This document shows positions 1 through 6,062 of a stretch of 6,280 bases of DNA, in pieces. The stretch comes from Pseudomonadota bacterium (GTDB lineage Bacteria; BMS3Abin14): the NCBI GenBank assembly GCA_030636965.1, contig DAOVVW010000056.1:1-6280 (forward strand). Direction: 5' to 3'. The notes under the pieces are model-generated. The model saw only the letters and a program-made list of their open reading frames with translations, was not told where the DNA came from and made no database searches. Numbering within the stretch: position 1 is the first letter of the stretch; the number at the start of each line of letters is the position of its first letter. The position numbers and the translations under genes were made by a program.

Positions 1-741
1 CATATCCCCTATCTCGTCCAGAAAGAGAGTTCCGGTGTTGGAGAGGTCGAACTTACCCCGCTTCCTGGAGGTTGCGCCGGTGAACGCGCCCCTCTCATGT
101 CCGAACAGCTCGCTTTCGATAAGGGTTTCAGGTATCGCAGCGCAGTTAACCGCAATGAAAGATGCTTGATTTCTCCTGGAGCGTTTATGTATGGCCCTGG
201 CCAGGAGCTCCTTGCCGGTTCCGTTCTCACCAGTTATCAGAACCGATGCCTGTGTGGGAGCAACGATACTCACCTGTTCCATAATCCCCTTCATGACTTC
301 AGATTCTCCCACAAACTCTGCAGTATCGTCATGGGTGCTCCTCAGGGCCCGGTTCTCCTCAACCAGGCTTCTCTGGCTGAGAGCGTTTCTGAGCACAAGG
401 ACCAGGCGGTCTATGCTGAGGGGCTTTTCCAGGAAGTCATAGGCTCCCAGCTTTGTAGCCGTGACTGCCGTTTCAATAGTACCGTGACCCGACATTATTA
501 TCACTGGCAGGTCCTGATCAAGCTGCTTTATTCCCTTTAGAGCCTCGATACCGTCCATACCTGGCATCCAGATATCCAGGAGTACGGCATCCAGCTTTTC
601 CGAGGCCACCCTTGCAAGAGCTTCCTCTCCTTCCTCAGACTCGATCACTGTATATCCTTCATCCTGAAGTATGGCCTTTACACTTGTTCTAATCCCGCTT
701 TCATCATCTACAACAAGTATCAGCCCTTCGGTATTCTTCAC
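1..741 (-). CDS. ntrX: NtrX-type sigma54-dependent response regulator (3' end cut off by window edge)
   Basis: Cytoplasmic transcription activator, partner of the adjacent NtrY-type kinase. The 247 visible codons give a receiver domain (about residues 6-120) with the acidic pair D12/D13, phosphoacceptor D56 ([11 protein letters not shown]), S84 and K106 (FLEKP). The stretch [14 protein letters not shown] then GAYDF is typical of NtrX. A linker follows, then an AAA+ sigma54-interaction domain from about 143: Walker A GENGTGKE (171-178), an intact GAFTGA loop (218-223) that contacts sigma54, and Walker [12 protein letters not shown] (237-247). The sequence ends there, so the rest of the ATPase and the Fis-type DNA-binding domain lie outside. 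The start is GTG at 741, chosen because AAGGAGGT (756-749) lies 7 nt upstream; an in-frame GTG at 750 overlaps that site. The kinase stop codon is 17 bp upstream, so the two are co-transcribed. Family assignment is strong; the assignment to NtrX rather than another NtrC relative rests on the receiver sequence and the NtrY partner. Confidence 0.93.
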   Translation of the reverse strand, partial: MKNTEGLILVVDDESGIRTSVKAILQDEGYTVIESEEGEEALARVASEKLDAVLLDIWMPGMDGIEALKGIKQLDQDLPVIIMSGHGTIETAVTATKLGAYDFLEKPLSIDRLVLVLRNALSQRSLVEENRALRSTHDDTAEFVGESEVMKGIMEQVSIVAPTQASVLITGENGTGKELLARAIHKRSRRNQASFIAVNCAAIPETLIESELFGHERGAFTGATSRKRGKFDLSNTGTLFLDEIGDM

Positions 742-748
742 GGCTACC

Positions 749-756
749 ACCTCCTT
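749..756 (-). promoter_or_regulatory. Shine-Dalgarno site of the ntrX-type regulator
   Basis: AAGGAGGT lies in the short gap after the kinase stop codon, 7 nt before the GTG at 741. It is the strongest ribosome binding site in the window and decides the non-ATG start, because the other in-frame GTG (750-748) overlaps the site itself. Confidence 0.85.
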
Positions 757-758
757 GA

Positions 759-2972
759 CTAACTCCGAGGTCTCGGTTCAATATTCACCGGTATCTTGAC
801 AGTAAAAACGCTTCCCACGGGCATATTCATCTCATAGATAATCTCACCACCGTGTTCCTCAACTATCCTCTGGGTAATGGCCAGCCCGAGTCCGGTACCT
901 TCCTTCTTGGTAGAAAAATAGGGTTCGAAGATCCGATCATAAAACTCCTCGTCAACACCCGTACCTTCATCTGAAACTGAAATGGAAACCGTACCCTCAT
1001 CCACCAGAAGCTTTGTTGTAACAACTACTCCTCCCTCACCCCTGTCCTTCACAGCCTGATAAGCGTTCTCCAGCAAGTTTATCATCACCCTTCGTATATG
1101 CTCCCTGTCGTAACTGATCTCGGGAATGTCCTGTTCCAGATCCATCTCCAGGCCGTCCGCCAGCTCCTTCCTTCCCGAAAACAGGGTAGCTGCCTCCCGG
1201 ATAGTTTCATTGATATTACTGGTTACAGGCTGTAGCACCGGAAGTCTGGCAAACCTTGAAAACTCGTCCACGAGACCCCTCATGCCTTCCACCTCGCGGA
1301 TAATGGAATCCGTGCATTCGGTGAGCAGATCCTGTCTCTCACTCTCCAGTGTCCCTTCCAGGCGCCTTCGGAGCCTTTCCGCAGAGAGTTTTATTGGCGT
1401 CAGGGGGTTTTTTATCTCATGAGCGATCCGTTTGGCCACCTCAGACCAGGCAGCTTTCTTCTGTGCATCCATCAGTTTCGTCATATCCTCCAGGACCATG
1501 ACCGTTCCCAGCGGGCTTCCCTCAAGGTCGTCAAGTTTGCTGACGTTTATCAGAAGGACGAGGGGCCTTCCCTGTACTAGAATGGGAATCTCTCTTCTGA
1601 CCGACCTTGCACCCACACCCTCCAGCTCCGCAAGCAGGCCCTCTATCAGTTTGAAGTGTTCGGGACTCAGCATTTTCGTATAAGACCTGCCGAGGATATC
1701 TTCCGATTTGACACCGAACATGATCTCGGCGGCATGGTTAAAGGTATTGACAAGGCCCTCCGGATCGATGGATACGACTCCGGTCCCAACGTTCCTCAGG
1801 ACTGTCTCGATGTACCTTCGTCTCTCTTCGTTCTCAAAATAGGCCTGTTCCAGATCCTGGTGGGCCTTCTCCAGCTTCTGCCGTCCCGTCTGGAGTTCTT
1901 CGGTCATCCTGTTGAATGCCTCGATCAAAATCCCCACCTCGTCGTGTGACTCGCTCTTTATCCTTACAGACAAGTCCCCTGAGGCAACCTTTTCCGTGCC
2001 CTCTGCAAGCATCCCTATGGGGATTGTGATACCCCTTGCGAGATAGAACCCAAGCCACGTTGCTGAAAACAGGATAAGCATGGCAAGAACAAGGAGATAA
2101 ACAACGTAATTCATTTTGATGGGACGTTTTTGCAGCTTCATCTCGGTATATCCCCGATAGGTGACCGCCAGACGATCCGCCTTCGATGAAATATCTTCAG
2201 GGAGATGAAGTGACACAACAATGGCGCCCTGTCCTTCAGGTGTCCTGACCGGGGCGGAGGCCTTGATAAACTCCCCTTTTTCCGCGCTTACAATACTGTC
2301 GATGACCCTGCCGACTATACCATTCTGCACCAGGCTGCCCCTGGGATCGGTGATCATCTGGGGGACCTGATCATCCCAGGACCGTGCCAGATGTTCACCC
2401 GTCGGACCGTATACCTCTACGGAGGAGAGGGCGTACTCCCGCCTCAAGCTCTCCACCTGGTCCTGAAACTCCTTCCCCTCAAGAGTTGTTCCCATCCTCT
2501 CGGATACTCTCTGGGCCATTGTCCTGGTCCTGTTGGTCAATGTGGAGTAGTAATTCTGGGTAACTGAAACCGCAGATTCCATTGCCTGTTCCACATCGAG
2601 ATTGAACCAGAAGTCTATGCTGTCTGTGATAAAACCTCCGGCTACCGAAAACAGGAGGACTGTGGGGATCAGGGTGAAACCCACGAATATGAGGACCAGT
2701 TTCGTCCGTAGATGATACCCGAATACCTTCTGGCGACCCTCGTAAAACAGCTTGATCGCGTTTCTGGCAAGAAGGAAGATCAGAACAGTCAACAACAGGA
2801 CGTTTACGTTGATAAGGAAAAAAACGAAAAGGTTTCCGCCCTTCGGAGCAGCCTGCTGGAGTTCCTTGTAGCGCCCGCCGTAAAAAAGGACCACTATGAT
2901 AGCCAGCATAAGAACAACAATTACTGTTGTTCTGGTTCTCGCATCCTTTATTCTGAAAGATGGGAGCCTCAT
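759..2972 (-). CDS. ntrY: NtrY-type membrane sensor histidine kinase
   Basis: Inner-membrane sensor kinase of 737 residues, a usual length for NtrY. Hydrophobic segments lie near residues 16-33, 48-70, 91-113 and 288-311. The long stretch between the last two (about 115-287) should be the periplasmic sensor region. It is followed by a HAMP domain (about 311-364), a short coiled linker (365-388), a PAS domain (about 388-500), and the dimerisation/phosphoacceptor domain with H518 in [22 protein letters not shown], a hallmark of the NtrY/NtrB-like group. The C-terminal ATPase shows the N box (N636 in NLLENA), G1 DEGTG (668-672), the F box IFEPYFSTK (681-689) and G2 GTGLGL (692-697), so it looks catalytically complete. 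The start ATG has TGAGGA 7 nt upstream. It is 10 bp after the DUF4390 gene and 17 bp before its cognate regulator. NtrYX is linked to nitrogen and redox control in alphaproteobacteria; the signal here is not known. Confidence 0.93.
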   Translation of the reverse strand: MRLPSFRIKDARTRTTVIVVLMLAIIVVLFYGGRYKELQQAAPKGGNLFVFFLINVNVLLLTVLIFLLARNAIKLFYEGRQKVFGYHLRTKLVLIFVGFTLIPTVLLFSVAGGFITDSIDFWFNLDVEQAMESAVSVTQNYYSTLTNRTRTMAQRVSERMGTTLEGKEFQDQVESLRREYALSSVEVYGPTGEHLARSWDDQVPQMITDPRGSLVQNGIVGRVIDSIVSAEKGEFIKASAPVRTPEGQGAIVVSLHLPEDISSKADRLAVTYRGYTEMKLQKRPIKMNYVVYLLVLAMLILFSATWLGFYLARGITIPIGMLAEGTEKVASGDLSVRIKSESHDEVGILIEAFNRMTEELQTGRQKLEKAHQDLEQAYFENEERRRYIETVLRNVGTGVVSIDPEGLVNTFNHAAEIMFGVKSEDILGRSYTKMLSPEHFKLIEGLLAELEGVGARSVRREIPILVQGRPLVLLINVSKLDDLEGSPLGTVMVLEDMTKLMDAQKKAAWSEVAKRIAHEIKNPLTPIKLSAERLRRRLEGTLESERQDLLTECTDSIIREVEGMRGLVDEFSRFARLPVLQPVTSNINETIREAATLFSGRKELADGLEMDLEQDIPEISYDREHIRRVMINLLENAYQAVKDRGEGGVVVTTKLLVDEGTVSISVSDEGTGVDEEFYDRIFEPYFSTKKEGTGLGLAITQRIVEEHGGEIIYEMNMPVGSVFTVKIPVNIEPRPRS

Positions 2973-2979
2973 ATGGCGA

Positions 2980-2985
2980 TCCTCA
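2980..2985 (-). promoter_or_regulatory. Shine-Dalgarno site of the ntrY-type kinase, overlapping the upstream stop codon
   Basis: TGAGGA lies 7 nt before the kinase ATG. Its first three bases are the TGA stop of the DUF4390 gene, so translation of the two genes is probably coupled. This supports ATG 2972 as the start. Confidence 0.7.
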
Positions 2986-3573
2986 ATATGTAAAGTCTAC
3001 CTGGTTCCATGGAGTTTCCCTGTTGAAAATGGATGTAAAGAAAAAGAGGTATCCGAAAACCGACGGCAGCTCAGCCGATCTCAATGTGGCCATCACCCTT
3101 ACCCTGTATCGTTTATCCTTTCTGATTTCCTTTAGTGGATAAAGAGGCCACCTGTAAATACCTTTCATCCAGGCCAGTGCTTCGGCCTCTTCCCTTGTGG
3201 TCTTTTCCAGAAGCTCCCCATAGCCCTCCCCTGTGAACTGGTAGATCTGCTTGACAGGATTGTACTGGAGGGTGTGTGTGAGCTTCTCGCTGCGAACCTT
3301 TTTTTCCCCGAAAATAGTTCCCTGCCTTGTCAGTTTTATCTTGTAACTGAACGTCAGAGGGACACCGCCCTTCAAGGCCTCCTTCATGAATTCGTCCAGT
3401 TCCGCTGACATAGTTGCGCTCAGAAGAACGTCACTCTTCCCTTCCACAAGGTGGATATCCTCTATAACCGGTGTTTCCTCAGCTGCGACAGGCATTGCAG
3501 TCGAAACTATTAAAAACGCCAGTAAAGCGATAACTAGTGCAGACAGGTTCTTTTTGGGGGTGTAAATAGCCAT
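2983..3573 (-). CDS. Secreted DUF4390 family protein
   Basis: Protein of 196 residues of unknown biochemical function. The N-terminus is a signal peptide: basic K7/K8, a hydrophobic core (about 10-27), and a signal peptidase I site after V29-A30-A31. The mature protein should therefore be periplasmic or anchored outside the inner membrane. The rest (about 32-190) fits the DUF4390 family: an N-terminal beta-rich part with FSYKIKLTRQGTIFGEK, and the C-terminal pattern WPLYPLKEIRKDKRYRVRVMA with a later LP pair. DUF4390 genes are known to sit just upstream of ntrY in several proteobacteria, so the position supports the family call and suggests a link to the kinase's periplasmic sensor; that link is inference. 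It is the first gene of a three-gene operon. No Shine-Dalgarno precedes ATG 3573, an in-frame TAA lies four codons upstream, and a -10 box sits 8 nt away, suggesting leaderless translation. Confidence 0.85.
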   Translation of the reverse strand: MAIYTPKKNLSALVIALLAFLIVSTAMPVAAEETPVIEDIHLVEGKSDVLLSATMSAELDEFMKEALKGGVPLTFSYKIKLTRQGTIFGEKKVRSEKLTHTLQYNPVKQIYQFTGEGYGELLEKTTREEAEALAWMKGIYRWPLYPLKEIRKDKRYRVRVMATLRSAELPSVFGYLFFFTSIFNRETPWNQVDFTY

Positions 3574-3581
3574 CGAGGCAG

Positions 3582-3609
3582 ATTATAGCACCGCAGGGTA
3601 TTACCTCAA
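3582..3609 (-). promoter_or_regulatory. Predicted sigma70 promoter of the DUF4390-ntrY-ntrX operon
   Basis: The minus strand reads TTGAGG (3609-3604), a 16-bp spacer, then a perfect TATAAT (3587-3582). The spacer ends in TGC, giving an extended -10 (TGCTATAAT). Transcription should begin about 6-9 nt after the -10, at about 3576-3573, which is essentially the A of the ATG at 3573. This is the best promoter match in the window. Confidence 0.6.
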
Positions 3610-3616
3610 GGAGAAA

Positions 3617-3636
3617 GTGTTGTATTTTTGCAACAC
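3617..3636. promoter_or_regulatory. 20-bp palindrome upstream of the operon promoter, possible operator
   Basis: GTGTTG (3617-3622) and CAACAC (3631-3636) form perfect 6-bp arms around an 8-base AT-rich centre. The palindrome is centred about 51 bp upstream of the predicted start of transcription and 7 bp upstream of the -35 box. That position suits an activator or repressor site. It has no GC-rich stem or proper T run, so an intrinsic terminator is less likely. I cannot assign it to a regulator. Confidence 0.35.
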
Positions 3637-3648
3637 AAAATAAACTTC

Positions 3649-3679
3649 TTCTCACCACAGAGTCACAGAGGACACAGAG
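3649..3679 (+). repeat. Left arm of a 31-bp inverted repeat (CACAGAG-rich)
   Basis: The arm begins TTCTCACCACAGAG and contains CACAGAG three times. Its reverse complement is found at 3852-3882 with 30 of 31 bases identical; the single difference is G3671 against the base paired to A3860. The two arms enclose 172 bp. From memory, CACAGAG/CTCTGTG-rich inverted repeats of this kind are common between genes in environmental bacterial genomes; I cannot check this here. Confidence 0.9.
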
Positions 3680-3851
3680 AAGGTCTTGGCTTTGGGTTAA
3701 AGAACCAAACAGTGAAGAAATATGGATATTAAGAAAACATTATAATTTGAGGAAGAACCTCTCAATCCTTCTGATATGTCAAGTTATCACTGGATATAAA
3801 CACCTAAATTCACCTAAACATTCCTTGTTTATATTTTACCCCACAAGAAGC

Positions 3852-3882
3852 CTCTGTGTACTCTGTGACTCTGTGGTGAGAA
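3852..3882 (-). repeat. Right arm of the 31-bp inverted repeat
   Basis: Reverse complement of the arm at 3649-3679, with one mismatch. It starts 12 bp beyond the stop codon of the flavodoxin-domain gene, so read-through RNA from that gene would contain both arms and could fold into a long stem with a 172-nt loop. Flanking bases show no clear target-site duplication beyond a run of A, and no transposase is present. Confidence 0.9.
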
Positions 3883-3894
3883 AAAAGATTTTGA

Positions 3895-4437
3895 TTATTC
3901 TTTCTCTAATATATTTTCGATCTTCTCAACGAAAGGCTCAACAGTAGAAAGATCCACTCGGTCGAACCCGAGAGGCTCCTTTCCTATCCGTTCATAGAAG
4001 GCAAGTATTCTGACCCTGTCTTCCTCGTTCAGGTCGTCCATTATCATCCTGCCGCTGAACACAGCCGTCACAGCGGGCTCTTTCGGCAGTAGAGATATGA
4101 GTTTCTCGAGATTGCGGGAACCACCTTCATCCGCCTCCGGGATCCACAGGTCATCTCCACATACTACAAATGCGCCTACAATCCTCTTTGCGAGGTCCGT
4201 CGCCCATGCTTCCAGAAAGCCCACCATCTCCGGCAGAACAGAATGCCCGTAGATCGGGCTCCCCAGAATTACAGGTTTTGATTCCGACCGCCCTTGAAAG
4301 TGCTCTGACCCCAAATCCTGAGCCCTCACGATACTGAAATCCAGTGCCCCCGCTATCCGACGGGCATACTCCTGTGTAGATCCATACCTGGAGGCGTATA
4401 TCAAATTACCATTAGATAATTTATCTATATTACACAT
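3895..4437 (-). CDS. Flavodoxin-domain protein (HemG/Flavodoxin_5-like)
   Basis: Predicted cytoplasmic FMN-binding protein of 180 residues, probably an electron carrier or small flavin oxidoreductase. The phosphate-binding loop is SRYGST (16-21) after the first beta strand (NLIYA). The flavin-contacting loops follow at VILGSPIYGHSVLPE (56-70) and FVVCGDDLW (90-98). The order and spacing fit the single-domain Flavodoxin_5 group, which includes menaquinone-dependent protoporphyrinogen oxidase HemG; the physiological partner cannot be told from the sequence. The extra N-terminal residues before the first strand and the lack of a Shine-Dalgarno before ATG 4437 leave the start uncertain; a TTG at codon 12 is a poorer alternative. 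It begins 69 bp after the uracil-DNA glycosylase gene on the same strand, so the two may share a transcript. The C-terminal end is intact (TAA at 3897-3895), and no hairpin terminator follows directly. Confidence 0.82.
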   Translation of the reverse strand: MCNIDKLSNGNLIYASRYGSTQEYARRIAGALDFSIVRAQDLGSEHFQGRSESKPVILGSPIYGHSVLPEMVGFLEAWATDLAKRIVGAFVVCGDDLWIPEADEGGSRNLEKLISLLPKEPAVTAVFSGRMIMDDLNEEDRVRILAFYERIGKEPLGFDRVDLSTVEPFVEKIENILEKE

Positions 4438-4506
4438 AGTTAGACCATATTATTAATGCATTTTCTTGAGCACGTAATAGTTCGCCGGACTGAAGTTCAA
4501 CTCCTT

Positions 4507-5217
4507 TCAGAGTTCAATCCCCATATCTGAAAGTTCCCCTTCAATAAGATCAGTCCAACCTCTGTTTGCTGCAGGATTGGCCGGGCTGGGGTGGTTTATG
4601 CGCCCTGTTTGCACATCCAGGTTCGAAAGTGATTCTACACACCTGCTGTGAGCGAATGCTCCGATTCCGATCACATGTGATGGCGACATGTACCTCACAG
4701 TGCGCTCAAGGGCACCGTTGCACACGTCAAAGAGCTCCTTTTTACAGTGGACAGGTAGTTTGTCCGGAGTAATGTTACGTCCCGCTTCATCAAAGAAGAT
4801 CAGTGGACAATAGTTAGCAACGAAGAACCGGTTAAAAAAAATCTCTGCACTTCCGTACTGATCCCTCGCCCACCCCCACAGGCGCTTTCCGCTGACTTCG
4901 CTTCGAGTACAATCAAACCCTGTCACCGGTCTTTTCGGATGTTCGGTTTCCGGTTTCCCGACATATCCGGTAATACCCATCCAGTCCCTGACAATGTTCA
5001 CTTCACCGAAGGGGACACCGGTCTGGGCCATCCCCCATGGTCCGGGATTCATTCCAACCAGGACAATTTCCCTGGGAGGTTCGCTGTACTTCTTCAGATA
5101 TTGCCGAGCTGGCTCTGCTGCATAAATCAGCGGATTGTATACGCACTTCACCTGATGGCCGAAATCGATTCCGGCAAGATCATTGAGCATTATCCTGTTA
5201 GTGCTGAAAATATCCAT
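4507..5217 (-). CDS. SMUG1-family (family 3) uracil-DNA glycosylase
   Basis: DNA base-excision repair enzyme of 236 residues that removes uracil, and in some bacterial members other deaminated bases, from DNA. The match to SMUG1 is clear along the whole length. Motif 1 is GMNPGPWGMAQTGVPFGE (55-72) with catalytic-site N57. EHPKRPV (92-98) and SEVSGKRLWG (106-115) follow. NYCPL (135-139) carries the base-recognition Asn N135. Motif 2 is HPSPANPAANRGW (209-221) with H209. All key residues are present. SMUG1, first known from animals, is established in some bacteria including Geobacter, where xanthine-DNA glycosylase activity has been reported. The start ATG 5217 is the first in frame after two TAA codons. 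No Shine-Dalgarno precedes it; the bases just upstream read CCTCC, the opposite of one. An internal ATG at codon 10 also lacks a good site. The flavodoxin-domain gene follows after 69 bp. Confidence 0.93.
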   Translation of the reverse strand: MDIFSTNRIMLNDLAGIDFGHQVKCVYNPLIYAAEPARQYLKKYSEPPREIVLVGMNPGPWGMAQTGVPFGEVNIVRDWMGITGYVGKPETEHPKRPVTGFDCTRSEVSGKRLWGWARDQYGSAEIFFNRFFVANYCPLIFFDEAGRNITPDKLPVHCKKELFDVCNGALERTVRYMSPSHVIGIGAFAHSRCVESLSNLDVQTGRINHPSPANPAANRGWTDLIEGELSDMGIEL

Positions 5218-5297
5218 TGGAGGAAGATGAAAGTTTGTAGAAAATTATTAATTCAGGAACCTATCCGTCTGAAGATCCCGTCATACAAAAGGAGAAG

Positions 5298-5310
5298 GGG
5301 CGCCCGAATC
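5298..5310 (+). repeat. 13-bp direct repeat, copy 1, followed by a small inverted repeat
   Basis: GGGCGCCCGAATC occurs here and again at 5344-5356, 46 bp apart start to start. The first eight bases are themselves a palindrome (GGGCGCCC). Just after this copy, ATGGC (5312-5316) pairs with GCCAT (5326-5330) around a 9-base loop. Confidence 0.8.
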
Positions 5311-5343
5311 AATGGCTTGCATATTGCCATCGCACCCGAGCGT

Positions 5344-5356
5344 GGGCGCCCGAATC
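5344..5356 (+). repeat. 13-bp direct repeat, copy 2
   Basis: Second copy of GGGCGCCCGAATC. Its last six bases form the start of the 12-bp stem at 5351-5385, so both copies lead directly into a hairpin, but with different stems. CGCACCC at 5331-5337 can also pair with the GGGCGCC of this copy, with one mismatch. Confidence 0.8.
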
Positions 5357-5385
5357 CATAACCTGCAACGTGAGTTATGGATTCG
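5351..5385. repeat. Perfect 12-bp inverted repeat with 11-base loop
   Basis: CGAATCCATAAC (5351-5362) and GTTATGGATTCG (5374-5385) are exact reverse complements around an 11-base loop. This is the longest perfect stem in the window. It is not followed by a T run on either strand, so it does not look like an intrinsic terminator. Confidence 0.85.
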
Positions 5386-5388
5386 TGA

Positions 5389-5418
5389 GGAAAGCGGAAA
5401 CCACGCTTTTCGCTTTCC
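5389..5418. repeat. 8-bp inverted repeat with an alternative 7-bp pairing
   Basis: GGAAAGCG (5389-5396) pairs exactly with CGCTTTCC (5411-5418). A shifted pairing, GCGGAAA (5394-5400) with TTTCCGC (5414-5420), is also exact, so two hairpins compete. It starts 3 bp after the preceding 12-bp inverted repeat ends. Confidence 0.7.
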
Positions 5419-5423
5419 GCGGA

Positions 5424-5450
5424 GCAAAAAGCCACTCATGGACTTTTTGC
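5424..5450 (-). terminator. Possible bidirectional terminator hairpin after rubrerythrin
   Basis: GCAAAAAG (5424-5431) and CTTTTTGC (5443-5450) pair exactly. The inner CCA/TGG adds three pairs past a single bulged base, leaving a 4-base loop. On either strand an A run leads into a short stem ending in a T run of five, the layout of a weak bidirectional terminator. It lies 15 bp past the rubrerythrin stop codon. It is also one unit of the inverted-repeat cluster, so the terminator role is inference. Confidence 0.45.
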
Positions 5451-5465
5451 GACTATACCAATACC

Positions 5466-5960
5466 CTAATCCACTTTCGTAAACGCTTTTTTCCCTGCTC
5501 CGCAGATCTCACATGTATCCGGCGCCTCCACCTCAACTGTGTTGCCGCAGACATCACAGACGTAATAGTCTACCTCCTCATTGTTTCCTATCTCTGCCAA
5601 AGCCTTTTCGTACAGTGCTGCATGGATCTTTTCTACCGCATTGGCGAAGGCGAAGCTTTTCAGTGCAGTAGCTTCTACCTCGCTTTCCGCATCAATTATC
5701 ATCTGGGGATACATGCTAGTGAATTCATGGGTTTCGCCATCGATGGCATCCCTGAGGTTATCCTCGGTACCAGCAACACCCTTCAGAGCTGCCAAATGGG
5801 CATGAGCATGGACCGTTTCTGCGTAGGCCGCTGCCCTGAAGAGCCTGGCAACCTGTGAAAATCCATCTTCTTCCGCCTTCTTCGCGTACGCCAGATACTT
5901 TCTGTTAGCCTGTGACTCGCCGGCAAAGGCTTCCTTTAGATTATCTTCAGTTTTCGACAT
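5466..5960 (-). CDS. Rubrerythrin
   Basis: Cytoplasmic non-haem iron protein of 164 residues that reduces hydrogen peroxide to water in anaerobes, with electrons usually arriving through rubredoxin. The N-terminal four-helix diiron domain (about 1-120) shows ligand candidates E15 (GESQANRKY), E48 and H51 (ExxH), E76 and E79 (GETHEF) and E110 and H113 (VEKIH). The C-terminal rubredoxin-like domain has C135-x2-C138 and C150-x2-C153, which bind one iron (YYVCDVCG, CEICGAG). The length and domain order match compact rubrerythrins with the rubredoxin domain at the C-terminus, and all metal ligands are present. GAGGAG lies 8 nt before ATG 5960, which fixes the start. It has its own promoter and a probable terminator, so it looks monocistronic. 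The next gene, the uracil-DNA glycosylase, is 248 bp away; a shared stress role is only a guess from position. Confidence 0.95.
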   Translation of the reverse strand: MSKTEDNLKEAFAGESQANRKYLAYAKKAEEDGFSQVARLFRAAAYAETVHAHAHLAALKGVAGTEDNLRDAIDGETHEFTSMYPQMIIDAESEVEATALKSFAFANAVEKIHAALYEKALAEIGNNEEVDYYVCDVCGNTVEVEAPDTCEICGAGKKAFTKVD

Positions 5961-5968
5961 CGAATTTT

Positions 5969-5974
5969 CTCCTC
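5969..5974 (-). promoter_or_regulatory. Shine-Dalgarno site of rubrerythrin
   Basis: GAGGAG, within AGAGGAGAA, lies 8 nt upstream of ATG 5960, optimal spacing for efficient translation. Confidence 0.8.
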
Positions 5975-6004
5975 TCGATTTTAAGTGGAATAGATTTCCT
6001 CTTC

Positions 6005-6017
6005 ATGTGTATTACAT
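6005..6017. promoter_or_regulatory. Possible operator at the rubrerythrin transcription start
   Basis: ATGT and ACAT arms flank five bases (ATGTGTATTACAT), close to the predicted transcription start near 6017. The arms are short and the site matches no regulator box I can name with confidence. Peroxide- or oxygen-responsive control of rubrerythrin is common in anaerobes, which is why the site is noted. Confidence 0.2.
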
Positions 6018-6023
6018 ACGTAA

Positions 6024-6052
6024 AGGATATCCCCGGGTGATGATAATTTCAA
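6024..6052 (-). promoter_or_regulatory. Predicted sigma70 promoter of rubrerythrin
   Basis: TTGAAA (6052-6047), a 17-bp spacer and TATCCT (6029-6024): five of six and four of six consensus bases at ideal spacing. Transcription would start near 6017, giving a leader of about 57 nt. The -35 box lies 10 bp from the nearest unit of the heptamer array. Confidence 0.5.
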
Positions 6053-6062
6053 GCTGTGGTTG

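Larger units (their letters stand above)
3574..3894. other. 321-bp intergenic region between the flavodoxin gene and the DUF4390-ntrYX operon
   Basis: No credible gene lies here. From right to left it holds a 12-bp stretch after the flavodoxin stop codon, a 234-bp segment closed by 31-bp inverted repeats (3649-3882), a 20-bp palindrome (3617-3636) and the operon promoter (3582-3609). Inside the bounded segment are a small hairpin (TTTGGGTT 3691-3698 against AACCAAA 3703-3709) and a tandem pair of 10-mers beginning CACCTAAA (3801-3820). The segment is AT-rich compared with the flanking genes. Confidence 0.8.
5218..5465. other. 248-bp intergenic region with clustered inverted repeats
   Basis: Lies between the rubrerythrin stop codon and the glycosylase start, both on the minus strand. 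Positions 5218-5297 hold the glycosylase leader, AT-rich near 5240-5255, with no clear -35/-10 pair. Positions 5298-5450 hold four successive inverted repeats and a duplicated 13-bp word, listed separately. No credible gene is present. Confidence 0.75.

Noticed and set aside
9..230. 73-codon open reading frame on the minus strand inside the regulator gene
   Set aside because: It is in a different frame from the regulator, whose Walker A, GAFTGA and Walker B motifs cover the same bases. It is not evidence of a frameshift.
97..540. 147-codon open reading frame on the plus strand
   Set aside because: It is fully antisense to the well-supported NtrX-type regulator, with no protein-family resemblance; it is a shadow of the real frame.
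1834..2058. 74-codon minus-strand open reading frame within the kinase region
   Set aside because: It is out of frame with the kinase, whose HAMP, linker and PAS sequence is continuous through this interval.
3617..3636. Intrinsic terminator for the upstream flavodoxin transcript
   Set aside because: The stem is only 6 bp and of mixed composition with a long loop, and on the minus strand it is followed by a broken T run. An operator is at least as likely.
3611..3640. Sigma54 (-24/-12) promoter, suggested by TTGCA in the palindrome
   Set aside because: On neither strand is there a GG at the required distance upstream of the GC, so the -24 element is missing.
3747..3947. 66-codon plus-strand open reading frame across the inverted-repeat segment
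   Set aside because: It is made largely of AT-rich DNA and the CTCTGTG repeat arm, and overlaps the end of the flavodoxin gene. It has no family resemblance and no ribosome binding site.
5227..5361. Possible 44-codon basic peptide on the plus strand, with GGAGG just upstream
   Set aside because: GGAGG is only 3 nt from the ATG, which is too close, and the second half of the frame is the palindromic repeat cluster. There is no known family.
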